Part shown: positions 15,374 through 24,107 of the stretch, piece by piece
How positions within the stretch are numbered: the first letter of the stretch is position 1
Layout: each line of letters opens with the position of its first letter
NCBI GenBank assembly: GCA_938045085.1
Contig: CALINZ010000002.1
Span: forward strand, 1 to 30,000
DNA from: an uncultured Collinsella sp.
GTDB taxonomy: Bacteria; Actinomycetota; Coriobacteriia; Coriobacteriales; Coriobacteriaceae
Direction of reading: 5' to 3'
DNA: 30,000 nucleotides
Program-made: the position numbers and the translations under genes
The notes under the pieces: generated by a model
What the model was told of the DNA's origin: nothing
The model's database searches: none
The model's input: the letters and a program-made list of their open reading frames with translations, nothing else

Positions 15374-16450
15374 CTAGAACTGATTCAAGAAGCGCATATC
15401 ACCCGTCATGAGAGTTCTGAGGTCGGGCAGGTCGTAGCGCAGTGCCGCGACGCGCTCGGCGCCAATGCCAAAGGCGAAGCCGGTGTACTTCTCGGGATCG
15501 ATGCCGCAGTTAATCAGGACGTTGGGGTCGACCATGCCGCAGCCCAGGATCTCGATCCAGCCGCTGTGCTTGCAGAAGTTGCAGCCCTTGCCGCCGCAGA
15601 CGTGGCAGCTCACGTCCACCTCGCAGGAAGGCTCGGTGAAGGGGAAGAAGTGCGGGCGGTAACGCGTCTTGCGGTCCTCGCCAAACATGCACTTAACAAA
15701 GTAGTCGAGCGTGCCCTTGAGGTCACCAAAGGTGATGCCCTCGTCGACGACCAGGCCCTCGATCTGGTTGAACTGCGGAAGGTGGCAGGCATCGGCCGTG
15801 TCGGGACGGTAGACGGTGCCCGGGCAGATCATGTAGATGGGCGGCTTCTGCGACTCCATGGTGTGGATCTGCACGCCCGAGGTCTGGGTGCGCAGCAGCA
15901 CATCGGACTCGCCGTGGGCGTGAGCCTCGGGGTGCGCGACGCTGCCGGGGTTGTTGTCGACCACGTAGAAGGTGTCGCGGGCCGAGCGGCTCGGGTGATC
16001 CATGGGGGCGTTGAGCGCGGTGAAGTTGTAGTAAGAGGTGTCGACCATGGGACCGGACTCGACGGTGTAGCCGATGCCGCAGAAGATGTCCTCGGCCTCC
16101 TCGATGATCTGCTTGATCAGGTGCTGGTGACCGATCTGCGGACGGATGCCCGGCAGCGTGATGTCGACGGCCTCGTGCTCGAGTGCGTGCTTGAGGGCGG
16201 CGGCCTTCATCTCGGTGGTGCGCTCGTCGAGCATACCCTCGATCAGTTGGCGCATCTCGTTGGCGCGCTTGCCCATCACGGGACGATCCTCGGGGGCGAG
16301 CTTGCCCATCATGCGCATCAGGCCGGTGATGCGGCCCTTGCGGCCGAGCAGCTCAACGCGCGCGGCCTCGAGCTTGGCGGCGTCGTCGGCGCCTGCGACG
16401 AGCTCCTTGGCCTCTTCCTCGAGTTTGACCAGATCATCAATCAGACTCAT
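15374..16450 (-). CDS. pheS: Phenylalanyl-tRNA synthetase alpha subunit
   Basis: PheS (358 residues) is the catalytic subunit of phenylalanyl-tRNA synthetase. It has an N-terminal coiled coil (about 1-85), then the class II catalytic core: DHPSRSARDTFYV (motif 2 region), TVYRPDTADACHLPQFNQIEGL, a Cys-rich segment CHVCGGKGCNFC, and motif 3 GAERVAALRYDLPDLR near the C-terminus. ATG at 16450 (MSLIDDLVKLEE) is the true start, with AAGGGAAG just upstream. A longer open frame upstream only reads through the T-box leader. It is the first gene of the pheST operon. Confidence 0.97.
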   Translation of the reverse strand: MSLIDDLVKLEEEAKELVAGADDAAKLEAARVELLGRKGRITGLMRMMGKLAPEDRPVMGKRANEMRQLIEGMLDERTTEMKAAALKHALEHEAVDITLPGIRPQIGHQHLIKQIIEEAEDIFCGIGYTVESGPMVDTSYYNFTALNAPMDHPSRSARDTFYVVDNNPGSVAHPEAHAHGESDVLLRTQTSGVQIHTMESQKPPIYMICPGTVYRPDTADACHLPQFNQIEGLVVDEGITFGDLKGTLDYFVKCMFGEDRKTRYRPHFFPFTEPSCEVDVSCHVCGGKGCNFCKHSGWIEILGCGMVDPNVLINCGIDPEKYTGFAFGIGAERVAALRYDLPDLRTLMTGDMRFLNQF

Positions 16451-16536
16451 GTCTTCCCTTTCGTCTCTCGCGCTCCCCGCTCGCCGGGACGACTGCCGCC
16501 GCCTGACGTTGCGAAAACGCGGCCCGGTTCGGTAAC

Positions 16537-16835
16537 AAAAAACCGCCCTCGGGCATGTGCATTGCCCAAGGACGGTTGAATTCCGCGGTACCACCTTGTT
16601 TGACCCGGCGGATGTCTGGCCCGCCGAGCCCACTCTGCGCCCCTTGTCGCGAGGCTCACGGCTTCCCTACTGGGGCTTCGCCGCCGCTGGCCGCGCGCCC
16701 GTTGAGGTCGCTGCTCGGGAGTGAACGCTTGGCCCTTGCCACCGCAGGAAGGTTTGCAGCCCATGACCTTCCCTCTCTTGTCGGCGACGCGGCGGGCAAA
16801 ACCCTCTCCGTCAACGCATTGGGTTATAGGATAAC
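16537..16835 (-). ncRNA. T-box riboswitch (tRNA-Phe) leader of pheST
   Basis: Read on the minus strand, the leader contains the conserved T-box AACAAGGTGGTACCGCG (around 16600 to 16584). This is followed by an intrinsic terminator: the stem 16543-16554 pairs with 16564-16575, and six T follow (16542 to 16537). Upstream lies a long structured stem I region. A TTC triplet followed by A (16725 to 16723) is a plausible phenylalanine specifier. Uncharged tRNA-Phe would bind and stabilise the antiterminator, switching on pheST. The 5' boundary is approximate because the start of transcription is not certain. Confidence 0.92.
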
Positions 16836-16954
16836 ACATTCTGCGAGCATATCGCCGCGTTCCGTTTTGTTCGCACTGGGTACAAGGCAGGTAGCTGTGC
16901 AAACTGGCCGTGCATCCGCCTGCGGCGCTCGGCCTGCGAGATTAAGGATACGGT

Positions 16955-18538
16955 ATGGGAAAGAAACTCGATAAGAAGGCCAAGGTCGCCGTGGCAAAGG
17001 CCGCCAAGGGCGTCAAGGCCGCTAAAGTCGACAAGGCCGTCAAAAAGTTCCGCAAACTCGAGGGCAAGCTGTGGACTCGTGAGTACCTGCTCAAGATTGC
17101 CGAGTTCGATGGAGCGACGATTGCTCCTGCCAATGGTGCTGCCGCCCGTGCCGACGCCATGGGCACGCTTGCCGGCGAGCATCACAAGCTGCTGACCAGC
17201 GAGAAGTCCGTTGAACTCGTACGCTCGTTAGCGCGCGAGACCGTCGCCGGCGGCAAAATTGACGACCCGCAGCTGCTCGACGAGATCCGTGTGCTCGGTC
17301 GCGACCAGCGCGAGGCAAGCGTCATCCCCACCGAGGAGGCCGAGGCCTGGACCAGGCTCACCTGCGAGGCCGATGCCGTGTGGCACAAGGCCAAGACGGC
17401 CAATGACTGGGCGAGCTTTGAGCCCTATGTGGATAGAATCGTCGCCCAACTTAAGCATCAGGCCGAACTTATGGACCCCAAGCGCGACCCATACGATGTT
17501 TGGCTCGACCAGTACGAGCGCGGCCTTTCCGCCAAGAGCTTCGATGCGTTTTGCGATGAGGTCAAGGCGACGGTCGTGCCGCTCGTGCACGCCATCGGCG
17601 AGCGCAGCCAGCAGCCCGATGCCGACTTTTTGCACGCCCGCGTGCCCGAGGCCGCCCAGCGCGCCATGAGCTTCGACCTTATGAAGCTTGTCGGCCTGAA
17701 CCTGGACGACACCACGCTTGCCTTTACCGAGCACCCGTTTAGCGAGGGCTTTGCCGTGGGTGACGCGCGCATCGCGACACACATCTACGAGGACGATTGC
17801 ATCTCCAACGTCTACAGCATCATCCACGAGGCGGGACACGCCATGTACGAGCTGGGCGTCAATCCTGCCTATGCGCGCACCTGTCTTGAGGGTGGCACCT
17901 CCATGGGCATCCACGAGAGCCAGAGCCGCTTCTTCGAAAACACCGTGGGTCGCAGCCGCGCCTTTATGGGACCGCTGCTCGAGGTGCTGCGCCGCCACGC
18001 ACCCGAGGTCTACGGCGACGTCGACGAGGACACGCTCTACCGCGCCGTGAACATCGCGCAGCCGTCGTTGATCCGCACCGAGGCCGACGAGCTCACCTAT
18101 CCGCTGCACGTTATGGTGCGCTACGAGATCGAGCGCATGCTGTTTGCCGGCGAGGCCACGGCCAAGGACATCCCCGCGCTTTGGAACCGCTTCATGAATG
18201 AGTACCTGGGCATTCCCGTTCCCGACGACACGCACGGCTGCCTACAGGATACGCACTGGAGCGGCGGCTCGTTTGGCTACTTCCCCACCTATGCGCTGGG
18301 CAGCGCCTACGACGCCATGTTTGTGCCGGCCATGTGCCGCGACGGCGTCGACCTTACCGGCGCCTGCGCGAGCGGCGATCTGGCGCCCGTCCGTGCCTGG
18401 CTGGGCGAGCACATTTGGCAGTGGGGCCGCGCCAAAGACGCGCCGGAACTCATCAAGGGCGCCTGCGGCATGGCGTTCGATGCCCGCTACTACTGCAGCT
18501 ACCTGCAGGACAAGTTCACCACGCTCTACGAGCTGTAA
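16955..18538 (+). CDS. M32 family metallocarboxypeptidase
   Basis: This 527-residue zinc carboxypeptidase of family M32 (thermostable carboxypeptidase 1 type) removes C-terminal amino acids from peptides in the cytoplasm. The zinc-binding HEAGH motif is at 291-295, and the third ligand lies in GIHESQSR (E321). Other family segments include DPYDVWLDQYE, TEHPF and the C-terminal GYFPTYALGSAYDA. The first 35 residues are an unusual Lys/Ala-rich stretch (MGKKLDKKAKVAVAKAAK) not needed for the fold, making it slightly longer than the usual 500. The start follows AAGGA. It is divergent from the pheST T-box leader and stands alone. Confidence 0.93.
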   Translation: MGKKLDKKAKVAVAKAAKGVKAAKVDKAVKKFRKLEGKLWTREYLLKIAEFDGATIAPANGAAARADAMGTLAGEHHKLLTSEKSVELVRSLARETVAGGKIDDPQLLDEIRVLGRDQREASVIPTEEAEAWTRLTCEADAVWHKAKTANDWASFEPYVDRIVAQLKHQAELMDPKRDPYDVWLDQYERGLSAKSFDAFCDEVKATVVPLVHAIGERSQQPDADFLHARVPEAAQRAMSFDLMKLVGLNLDDTTLAFTEHPFSEGFAVGDARIATHIYEDDCISNVYSIIHEAGHAMYELGVNPAYARTCLEGGTSMGIHESQSRFFENTVGRSRAFMGPLLEVLRRHAPEVYGDVDEDTLYRAVNIAQPSLIRTEADELTYPLHVMVRYEIERMLFAGEATAKDIPALWNRFMNEYLGIPVPDDTHGCLQDTHWSGGSFGYFPTYALGSAYDAMFVPAMCRDGVDLTGACASGDLAPVRAWLGEHIWQWGRAKDAPELIKGACGMAFDARYYCSYLQDKFTTLYEL

Positions 18539-18560
18539 GGCATAACCGACACGCCAACGC

Positions 18561-18602
18561 AAAGGGGACGCCGCGGAACCAATCCGCAGCGTCCCTTTTT
18601 TT
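18561..18602 (+). terminator. Intrinsic terminator of the M32 carboxypeptidase gene
   Basis: GGGACGCCGCGG pairs with CCGCAGCGTCCC (one mismatch), with a 7-base loop, followed by seven T. It begins about 25 bases after the stop codon. Confidence 0.9.
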
Positions 18603-18665
18603 CACCCAATAACTAGGTACCCAATGACTAGTTCGTTGACGCTAATGTCTTGGCAACGTCAGCGA

Positions 18666-18764
18666 AAACGGCCCCAAGCGAGCAAGGTGACGTGAAATGA
18701 AAGGGCGCTGACCTTCTGGTCGCGCCCTTGAAATTGAACGTCAGATTGCCGCTTGGGGCCGTTT
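18666..18764. repeat. 99-nt near-perfect long hairpin 3' of glmM
   Basis: A perfect 15-bp outer stem pairs AAACGGCCCCAAGCG (18666-18680) with 18750-18764. Paired inner blocks follow: GCAA/TTGC, TGACGT/ACGTCA (18688-18693 with 18738-18743) and AAGGGCGC/GCGCCCTT (18701-18708 with 18722-18729). It lies between the convergent M32 and glmM genes. Only a broken T-rich stretch follows the inner stem on the minus strand, so it could act as a terminator or as an RNA-stabilising element. Confidence 0.8.
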
Positions 18765-18776
18765 GCAGCGTCGAGC

Positions 18777-18806
18777 AGCTACGCGGTTTGGTAAAACCGC
18801 GTAGCT
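18777..18806 (-). terminator. Perfect hairpin overlapping the glmM stop codon
   Basis: A perfect 13-bp stem, 18777-18789 with 18794-18806, has a 4-base loop. The outermost bases overlap the glmM TAG. There is no T-run beyond the stem, so classical intrinsic termination is doubtful; it may block 3' exonucleases. Confidence 0.5.
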
Positions 18807-20136
18807 ATAAAGCCTCCAGCGCGGCGGCGATGCGCTTCATGGCGACGTCGGCGGCGGCTTGGTCGGGGGCTTCGGCCAAAACGCGAATCACCGACTCGGT
18901 TCCGCTCTTGCGCACGAGCACGCGGCCCTCGCCTGCCAGCGCAGCCTCGGCCTCGGCGATGGCGTTCTGCACGCCCATGTTCTCGAGCGCGGCGTCCTTG
19001 TCCGCCACGTGCACGGCCACCTGCGCCTGCGGCAGCAGCTTGCACGGAGCCGTGAGCTGCGAGAGCGTCTCGCGCTCGGCACGAATCACTTCCATCACGC
19101 GCAGTGAGGTCATAATGCCGTCGCCCGTGCGCTCGATATCGCCAAAGATCGTATGGCCCGTCTGCTCGCCACCCAGGCTGTAGCCGCCCTCTCGCATCTT
19201 GGCATACACGTGACGGTCGCCCACGCCGCTGGTCACGGCGCTCAGACCGGCAAGCTCCAGCGACTTGACCAGGCCAAAGTTGCTGGCAATCGTCGGCACC
19301 ACGGTACCGCCCGAGAGTCGCCCGTGCTTGTTCAGATACACGCCGCACACGTACAGGATCTGGTCGCCGTCTACCACGCGACCGCGCTCATCCACGGCCA
19401 GGCAGCGGTCGGCATCGCCGTCGTAGGCAAAGCCCACGTCCAGGCCCTGCTCCACCACATGGCGCTGCAGACGCTCCATATGCGTGGAGCCGCAGTCGAC
19501 GTTGATGTTAAAACCATCGGGCGCGGCGTTGATCACGCGCACGTCGGCGCCCAGCGCGTCAAACACCGGCTTGGCCACCGAGGACGCCGAGCCGTTGGCG
19601 CAGTCGATGCCGATCTTGACGCCCTGCAGCGAAAAGTTCGCGCTGGCGATGAGCGAAGCAATGTAGCGGTTGCGGCCCTGCATGTAGTCCACCGTGGCGC
19701 CGATGTGGTTGCCCGTGGCCAGCGGCACCTCGCTCTTGCCATCGATGTAGTCCTCGATAAGCTCCAGTACGTCCTCGTCCATCTTAAAACCGTCGCTGTT
19801 GACGAGCTTAATGCCGTTATCGCAAAACGGGTTGTGGCTCGCACTGATCATGATGCCGCAATCGAAGCAGCCCTCCACAGTCTGATGCGCTACGCCCGGC
19901 GTGGGGATCACGTGCAGCATATAGGCGTCCGCGCCGCTCGCGACCAGGCCGCTCACCAGCGCCGCCTCGAACATATAACTCGAGCGACGTGTGTCCTTGC
20001 CCACGATGACGCGCGCCTTAGCACTGCGGTTGGCGCCGTAATACCAGCCCACAAAACGGCCAATCTTATAAGCGTGCTCTACCGTCAGCCCAACGTTGGC
20101 CTCGCCGCGAAAGCCGTCGGTGCCAAAGTACTTCAT
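18805..20136 (-). CDS. glmM: Phosphoglucosamine mutase
   Basis: GlmM converts glucosamine-6-phosphate to glucosamine-1-phosphate, the step that feeds UDP-GlcNAc synthesis for peptidoglycan. The 443-residue protein has all the landmarks of the alpha-D-phosphohexomutase family: N-terminal YFGTDGFRG, the phosphorylated serine S100 in SASHNP, the metal-binding DGDADR loop (239-244), the sugar-binding GGEQTGHTIF segment and the C-terminal phosphate-binding VRKSGTESVIRV. SASHNP with GEQTGH fits GlmM better than phosphomannomutase. GGAGAG precedes the ATG. It lies 83 bases after the DUF4012 gene, with a terminator between, so it may have its own promoter. Confidence 0.94.
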   Translation of the reverse strand: MKYFGTDGFRGEANVGLTVEHAYKIGRFVGWYYGANRSAKARVIVGKDTRRSSYMFEAALVSGLVASGADAYMLHVIPTPGVAHQTVEGCFDCGIMISASHNPFCDNGIKLVNSDGFKMDEDVLELIEDYIDGKSEVPLATGNHIGATVDYMQGRNRYIASLIASANFSLQGVKIGIDCANGSASSVAKPVFDALGADVRVINAAPDGFNINVDCGSTHMERLQRHVVEQGLDVGFAYDGDADRCLAVDERGRVVDGDQILYVCGVYLNKHGRLSGGTVVPTIASNFGLVKSLELAGLSAVTSGVGDRHVYAKMREGGYSLGGEQTGHTIFGDIERTGDGIMTSLRVMEVIRAERETLSQLTAPCKLLPQAQVAVHVADKDAALENMGVQNAIAEAEAALAGEGRVLVRKSGTESVIRVLAEAPDQAAADVAMKRIAAALEAL

Positions 20137-20154
20137 GCGCTCTCCTTACAAAAT

Positions 20155-20182
20155 AGGGGCGAACAGATTGCCTGTCCGCCCC
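20155..20182 (-). terminator. Probable terminator of the DUF4012 gene
   Basis: GGGGCG-A-ACAG and CTGT-C-CGCCCC pair with one mismatch around a 5-base loop; on the minus strand the stem is followed by TATTTTGT. It lies 38 bases after the DUF4012 stop and just before glmM. The T-tract is interrupted, so read-through into glmM is possible. Confidence 0.6.
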
Positions 20183-20219
20183 AAAATGGTACTCGATTAT
20201 CTGCGCTACCAGAAAAACC

Positions 20220-22532
20220 CTACGCCGACGCGCTGTCGCGAGCCGCCTGGCATGTAGGAGTCTGACGCAGCATAAGCGGCTTGTCCCCCGCCTCGGCCGA
20301 CGTGGTCAGCGTATACGTGATCGTCGTCGTCTCGCCAGCATGCAGGTCAACGGTGCCCGAATAGAAGGGGATTCCATGCCACGTAGCGGCACCAAGACCA
20401 AACTGGGTGCCCTCAACCGTAAGGTCACTGATGTTGCCGCCCGTCGGGGCAAACAACGAGACATTCAGACGCTCGTCGTCACGCGCGGCATCGGGTGCGC
20501 TCGCCGCAACGTAGTCGGGCAGCTTGCCAGCCTCCTCCTGCGTCATGATGTTCGTCAGGGTAACGGTGATGCGATAGGAACACGTGCCGTCGCCGTTCTT
20601 CACGCCCTGACCAATCTGAGTGTCGGCGTTCAGATACCAGTCGAGCTTGGAGAAGCTCAGGTTGTTAAAGTAAACGCCGGCAACGGGATCGGCACTCGGA
20701 TCATCCGGATCGGGCAGCGAAGCGTCAATGCCCGTCTCTTTGATGGCATTCTGCTCATCATCGTTTCTCATCCAAGCGATCAGGCGGCCCTCTTCGGCAC
20801 CGCGCTCAACGGCGCTGACAAGCTTCGTAACATCGACATCGCCGATACCGCCAAGGATCTTGTCGAAGGCAGCGCTGGCGACGGATGCAAAGATGCCGTC
20901 CGACTCCTCGACCGGATAGTTCCAGTACACATCGTGCATGAGGACCTTTGCGGCGTTGGCGCCGTCGACAACCGTTCCGTCGGGCAGTGACACGTTACCG
21001 ACCAGGCCCAGCAGATACTGCAGGAACACCGGGTCGATACCCACGACGCCGTCAACGTCCTGCCCATACTGGGACTTCCACAGCGCGGCGACACGCTGCG
21101 AGTTGCGGGGCCAATCGGGCGAATAGGTATTGCCCGAGTTGCACAGGTTGCTGTGGTTGCCGAACAGCGCCTCATCCTCTTCGTCGACGCTCTCGACTGC
21201 CTCATCCTCACTGAGTCCAATGCGGGGAACAAACTCGCCAATCGACATCTGGCCGTCAGTGACCGAAATCAGGCCCTGCGAACCGCCAAAGCCGCCGCAG
21301 GCACGAATCTCGACGTTGTTCATGGCGTACACAAGGTAGTTGCGCGTCTGGCCGTTGGCGCCGAGCATCTGGGGAAGGACGGGGGCGACCTTCTCCGCCG
21401 CGTCAACCGCGCCGTTGAGGGTGGCAAAGCCGTCCTTGGCCTTATCGACCAGCTCGGTCACCTGGGAAATATGAGTATCGCCAATGCCCTGGACCTTCTC
21501 GTTGGCGCTCTTGAACACCTTCGAGCTGCTGGAAAGCGAATCGGCGACCGCCTGCAGCGCGGACACGTTAATCATGCCATCCTGGAACAGCTTGCCGGGC
21601 GTGGCCTGAGAAAGGTTGTCGGCCATGGGAACCAGCGCATTGCTCGAGACATCGGACAGGGCGTCAATCATGGTGCGGGCCGCATTGATATCGCTGCCAT
21701 ACACCGGGATAAACGAAGCCGCCGCCCACAGCGGGCTCGAGGTCTCCGCCTTCATGCTGTTACAGAGCTCATCGATCTTCTTCGCATCGTCGGGCAGCGT
21801 CGAAAAATCGCCCGACGTGACCTTGTCCTTAAGGCCACCGACGATCTCGACAGCCTCCTTCGCTTCGCTCTTTACGGTCTTTGCCGAGTTAAGCAGCATA
21901 AAGCCGCTTGCGCCAAGCACAACGAGAAGCACCGCGACTACAGCGGCAATAATGGCGCCAGTGTGACGCTTTTTGCGCTCGCCCTTGCGATGGCGATGAC
22001 GGACCAGACCGTCAGAGGTCGAACTCGACGAAGCGTCGCTACCGTAGTTCAAACCAAAATCGTAATAATCTTCCTTGGAACCCGAGCCCGCAAACTCGGC
22101 ACCGCTATCATCCAGGCGGGCGAACGTGCCAGTCTCGGAGGCGCCGGTGTAAATCGTGCCAAGGTTACCCGTAAGCCCCGCGCCACCGGCAGAGGGAGTA
22201 TTGTTGGCGGCCTTGCCGGCATTAACGTTGCCGGCGGCATTCGCGGCGTTGACAGCACCTGCGTTGTTCGCAGGTACTGAAGGAGCCCCGCTCGGCTGCG
22301 ACGCGGAGGTTGCACCGCCCGCAAAGACATTCCCTCTTGCACGGCCGGTCTTTTTTGCCTTTTGAGACTGCTCGTACAGAGCGGTAAACATCGCCGTCTC
22401 GCCCGGGGACACGCGCTTACCGGAGCTGCCCTGTCCAGCGCCGCCCGGCGTGCCGGCCTTACCAGCCCCGTTCGGACGCGGCGGAACTGCAGGACGGCCG
22501 CTATCGCTGCCCTTAAAGTGATTACCAGCCAT
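20220..22532 (-). CDS. DUF4012 domain-containing membrane-anchored protein
   Basis: This is a 770-residue protein of unknown function. From the chosen start, residues 1-190 form a low-complexity Gly/Ala/Ser/Asn-rich cytoplasmic region ending in a basic stretch (RHRHRKGERKKRH). One membrane helix follows (about 191-214), then a large outside region. That region contains the DUF4012 hallmark NNVEIRACGGFGGSQGLISV and a long alpha-helical segment before it. A beta-rich C-terminal part ends in TTTITYTL. DUF4012 proteins occur mainly in actinobacteria and Gram-positives and are often near cell-envelope glycan genes, which fits glmM next door. ATG at 22532 has GAGGA seven bases upstream; an upstream TTG at 22559 has no such site. 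Confidence 0.82.
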   Translation of the reverse strand: MAGNHFKGSDSGRPAVPPRPNGAGKAGTPGGAGQGSSGKRVSPGETAMFTALYEQSQKAKKTGRARGNVFAGGATSASQPSGAPSVPANNAGAVNAANAAGNVNAGKAANNTPSAGGAGLTGNLGTIYTGASETGTFARLDDSGAEFAGSGSKEDYYDFGLNYGSDASSSSTSDGLVRHRHRKGERKKRHTGAIIAAVVAVLLVVLGASGFMLLNSAKTVKSEAKEAVEIVGGLKDKVTSGDFSTLPDDAKKIDELCNSMKAETSSPLWAAASFIPVYGSDINAARTMIDALSDVSSNALVPMADNLSQATPGKLFQDGMINVSALQAVADSLSSSSKVFKSANEKVQGIGDTHISQVTELVDKAKDGFATLNGAVDAAEKVAPVLPQMLGANGQTRNYLVYAMNNVEIRACGGFGGSQGLISVTDGQMSIGEFVPRIGLSEDEAVESVDEEDEALFGNHSNLCNSGNTYSPDWPRNSQRVAALWKSQYGQDVDGVVGIDPVFLQYLLGLVGNVSLPDGTVVDGANAAKVLMHDVYWNYPVEESDGIFASVASAAFDKILGGIGDVDVTKLVSAVERGAEEGRLIAWMRNDDEQNAIKETGIDASLPDPDDPSADPVAGVYFNNLSFSKLDWYLNADTQIGQGVKNGDGTCSYRITVTLTNIMTQEEAGKLPDYVAASAPDAARDDERLNVSLFAPTGGNISDLTVEGTQFGLGAATWHGIPFYSGTVDLHAGETTTITYTLTTSAEAGDKPLMLRQTPTCQAARDSASA

Positions 22533-22681
22533 AAAGAAATCCTCGCAATTGAGTCGCAATGAAAAAATCCATAACGTTACTAGTTTATGGCATTTTGAGC
22601 ATCGACAGCTAAACTCCAGACACGGACGTCAATTGGCGAAAATGCGGCACAACACCTTTTCTGTCTTGGCGGCGGCGCCAG

Positions 22682-23704
22682 CTACACCGTGAGGAACATC
22701 ATCACGATGATCATGGCAAAGCCGATAAGGTCGGTCGGCAAAAACACCGTGCCCAGCATAACGGCGCTGGTGATGGTCGCCGAAACCGGCTCCACAGTTC
22801 CGATGAGGCTCGCGCGCACCGAGCCGATGTCCTTAACGCCCTGCATATAGAGCATGTAAGCAAAAAACGAGCCGATAACCACGAACACCGCGAGCGCCTC
22901 GATGCCGGCAGCGTCGAGCGCCGGCATATGCGCCCAAGGCCGCACGAAGACGCACGAGACCACGCCCGCCGTGAGCATTGCCGAGCCCGTGACGATGGGG
23001 CTGCCGTATTCGGGCAGGATCTTGGCGGGAATCACCGCCATACACGCGGCGCTGACCGCACACATAAGACCTGCTGCCAGGCCAAGCGGCGAGATATTCA
23101 GGCTGGTAGGGTCGCCACCGGTGGCGATTAAAAAGGTTCCACCCAGAGCCAGGCCAATGCCGATGACTTCGCGAGTACGCGGCATGCGGCGATCGGTCAC
23201 GCAGGCGTAGCCCATGATGATAACGAGCTGCAGGCACTGGAGCACCGTCGCGGTTCCGGCGTTCGTCAGGCGCACGGCCGAAAGATAGCAAAACTGGTTG
23301 AACAGCAGGCCAAAAGCGGTAAAGAGCAGCAGCTGCTTGCGATCAGCGGGCGTCGTCCAAAGCTTGACCAGGCGTGCGCGGTCGCGCGTGACAACCACAG
23401 CCATAAAGAGCAGGCCGGCGAGAATCTGCCGTATGCTCATAAGCCACAGCGTATCGACATGGTAGGTATCGAACAAAAAACTCGCGCTGGTGCCCGAGAA
23501 GCCCCAAAACGAACCGCCCACCAGCGTAGCCAAGACGCCCGTGATCATCTTGCGCGTCGAAGCGCTGTTCAGGCGGTCGCGCCATGCGCGACGGGTGTTG
23601 CGGCTGAGCTCGTCGGTGCCCTCGGGCACATCAATGTTCGATATATCGGTCATCGGCACCGAAGCCCCTGCGCCTTCGACCTGCTCGACACACTCTTTGC
23701 TCAT
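22682..23704 (-). CDS. EamA/DMT superfamily transporter
   Basis: This 340-residue inner membrane protein has about ten predicted helices arranged as two EamA repeats (about residues 55-190 and 205-340). The GGSFWGFSGTSASFLF start of the first repeat and LIGTVEPVSATITSAVMLG in the second are characteristic of the drug/metabolite transporter superfamily. The first 50 residues are a charged cytoplasmic extension. ATG at 23704 follows GGGGGAG closely. It stands alone with no linked pathway genes, so the substrate (an amino acid, metabolite or drug) cannot be told. Confidence 0.88.
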   Translation of the reverse strand: MSKECVEQVEGAGASVPMTDISNIDVPEGTDELSRNTRRAWRDRLNSASTRKMITGVLATLVGGSFWGFSGTSASFLFDTYHVDTLWLMSIRQILAGLLFMAVVVTRDRARLVKLWTTPADRKQLLLFTAFGLLFNQFCYLSAVRLTNAGTATVLQCLQLVIIMGYACVTDRRMPRTREVIGIGLALGGTFLIATGGDPTSLNISPLGLAAGLMCAVSAACMAVIPAKILPEYGSPIVTGSAMLTAGVVSCVFVRPWAHMPALDAAGIEALAVFVVIGSFFAYMLYMQGVKDIGSVRASLIGTVEPVSATITSAVMLGTVFLPTDLIGFAMIIVMMFLTV

Positions 23705-23935
23705 TCCACTCCCCCGAAACAGCCTGGAAACAATTCGGCTTACCTTACCACGGCGAAGTCACCAGCTGGAGGCTTGTCCGCTTATCGGTAGGACAATTCC
23801 GCAGGCGTCTTTCCATAGCTCGATACCGCAATGGCCTTGCATTATGCGACAGCCAAATCGCGGCAGTAGGCTCTTTTGAAATGGATGCGACAAAGCCCCC
23901 GAATTCCACAATGTAAGCGATTTTTAAAAATGTTC

Positions 23936-23964
23936 TTGCCACCGAGTTCAGGCTCCGTTATATT
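23936..23964 (+). promoter_or_regulatory. Promoter of tRNA-Val
   Basis: TTGCCA (23936-23941) and TATATT (23959-23964) are 17 bases apart. Transcription would start about 20 bases before the tRNA. The rest of 23705-23935 holds nothing I can assign. Confidence 0.65.
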
Positions 23965-23993
23965 ATCCCTTGCGCGCTTGCGCACCCTTGATC

Positions 23994-24068
23994 GGGCGTT
24001 TAGCTCAGGGGGAGAGCGCTTCCCTGACACGGAAGAGGTCAGAAGTTCAAATCTTCTAACGCCCACCA
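23994..24068 (+). tRNA. tRNA-Val (anticodon GAC)
   Basis: All arms fold. The acceptor GGGCGTT pairs with AACGCCC, and the D arm is GCTC/GAGC. The anticodon arm CTTCC-CTGACAC-GGAAG has anticodon GAC. The T arm is AGAAG-TTCAAAT-CTTCT, the discriminator base is A, and CCA is encoded. It reads GUC and GUU valine codons. Confidence 0.97.
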
Positions 24069-24076
24069 AATGTTCG

Positions 24077-24107
24077 CAGCTCAGAGGCTATGTCTCTGGG
24101 CTGTTTT
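24077..24107 (+). terminator. Terminator of tRNA-Val
   Basis: CAGCTCAGAG (24077-24086) pairs with CTCTGGGCTG (24094-24103, one G-T pair), followed by TTTT, eight bases after the tRNA. The next 250 bases (24108-24361) contain no gene I can support. Confidence 0.8.

Noticed and set aside
16448..16633. Longer PheS starting at 16633
   Set aside because: The extra 61 codons read through the T-box and its terminator; ATG at 16450 has a good ribosome binding site and the normal PheS N-terminus.
23994..24068. tRNA-Val as an attachment site with a downstream direct repeat
   Set aside because: I found no second copy of the tRNA 3' end and no integrase gene within the window, so integration is only a possibility.
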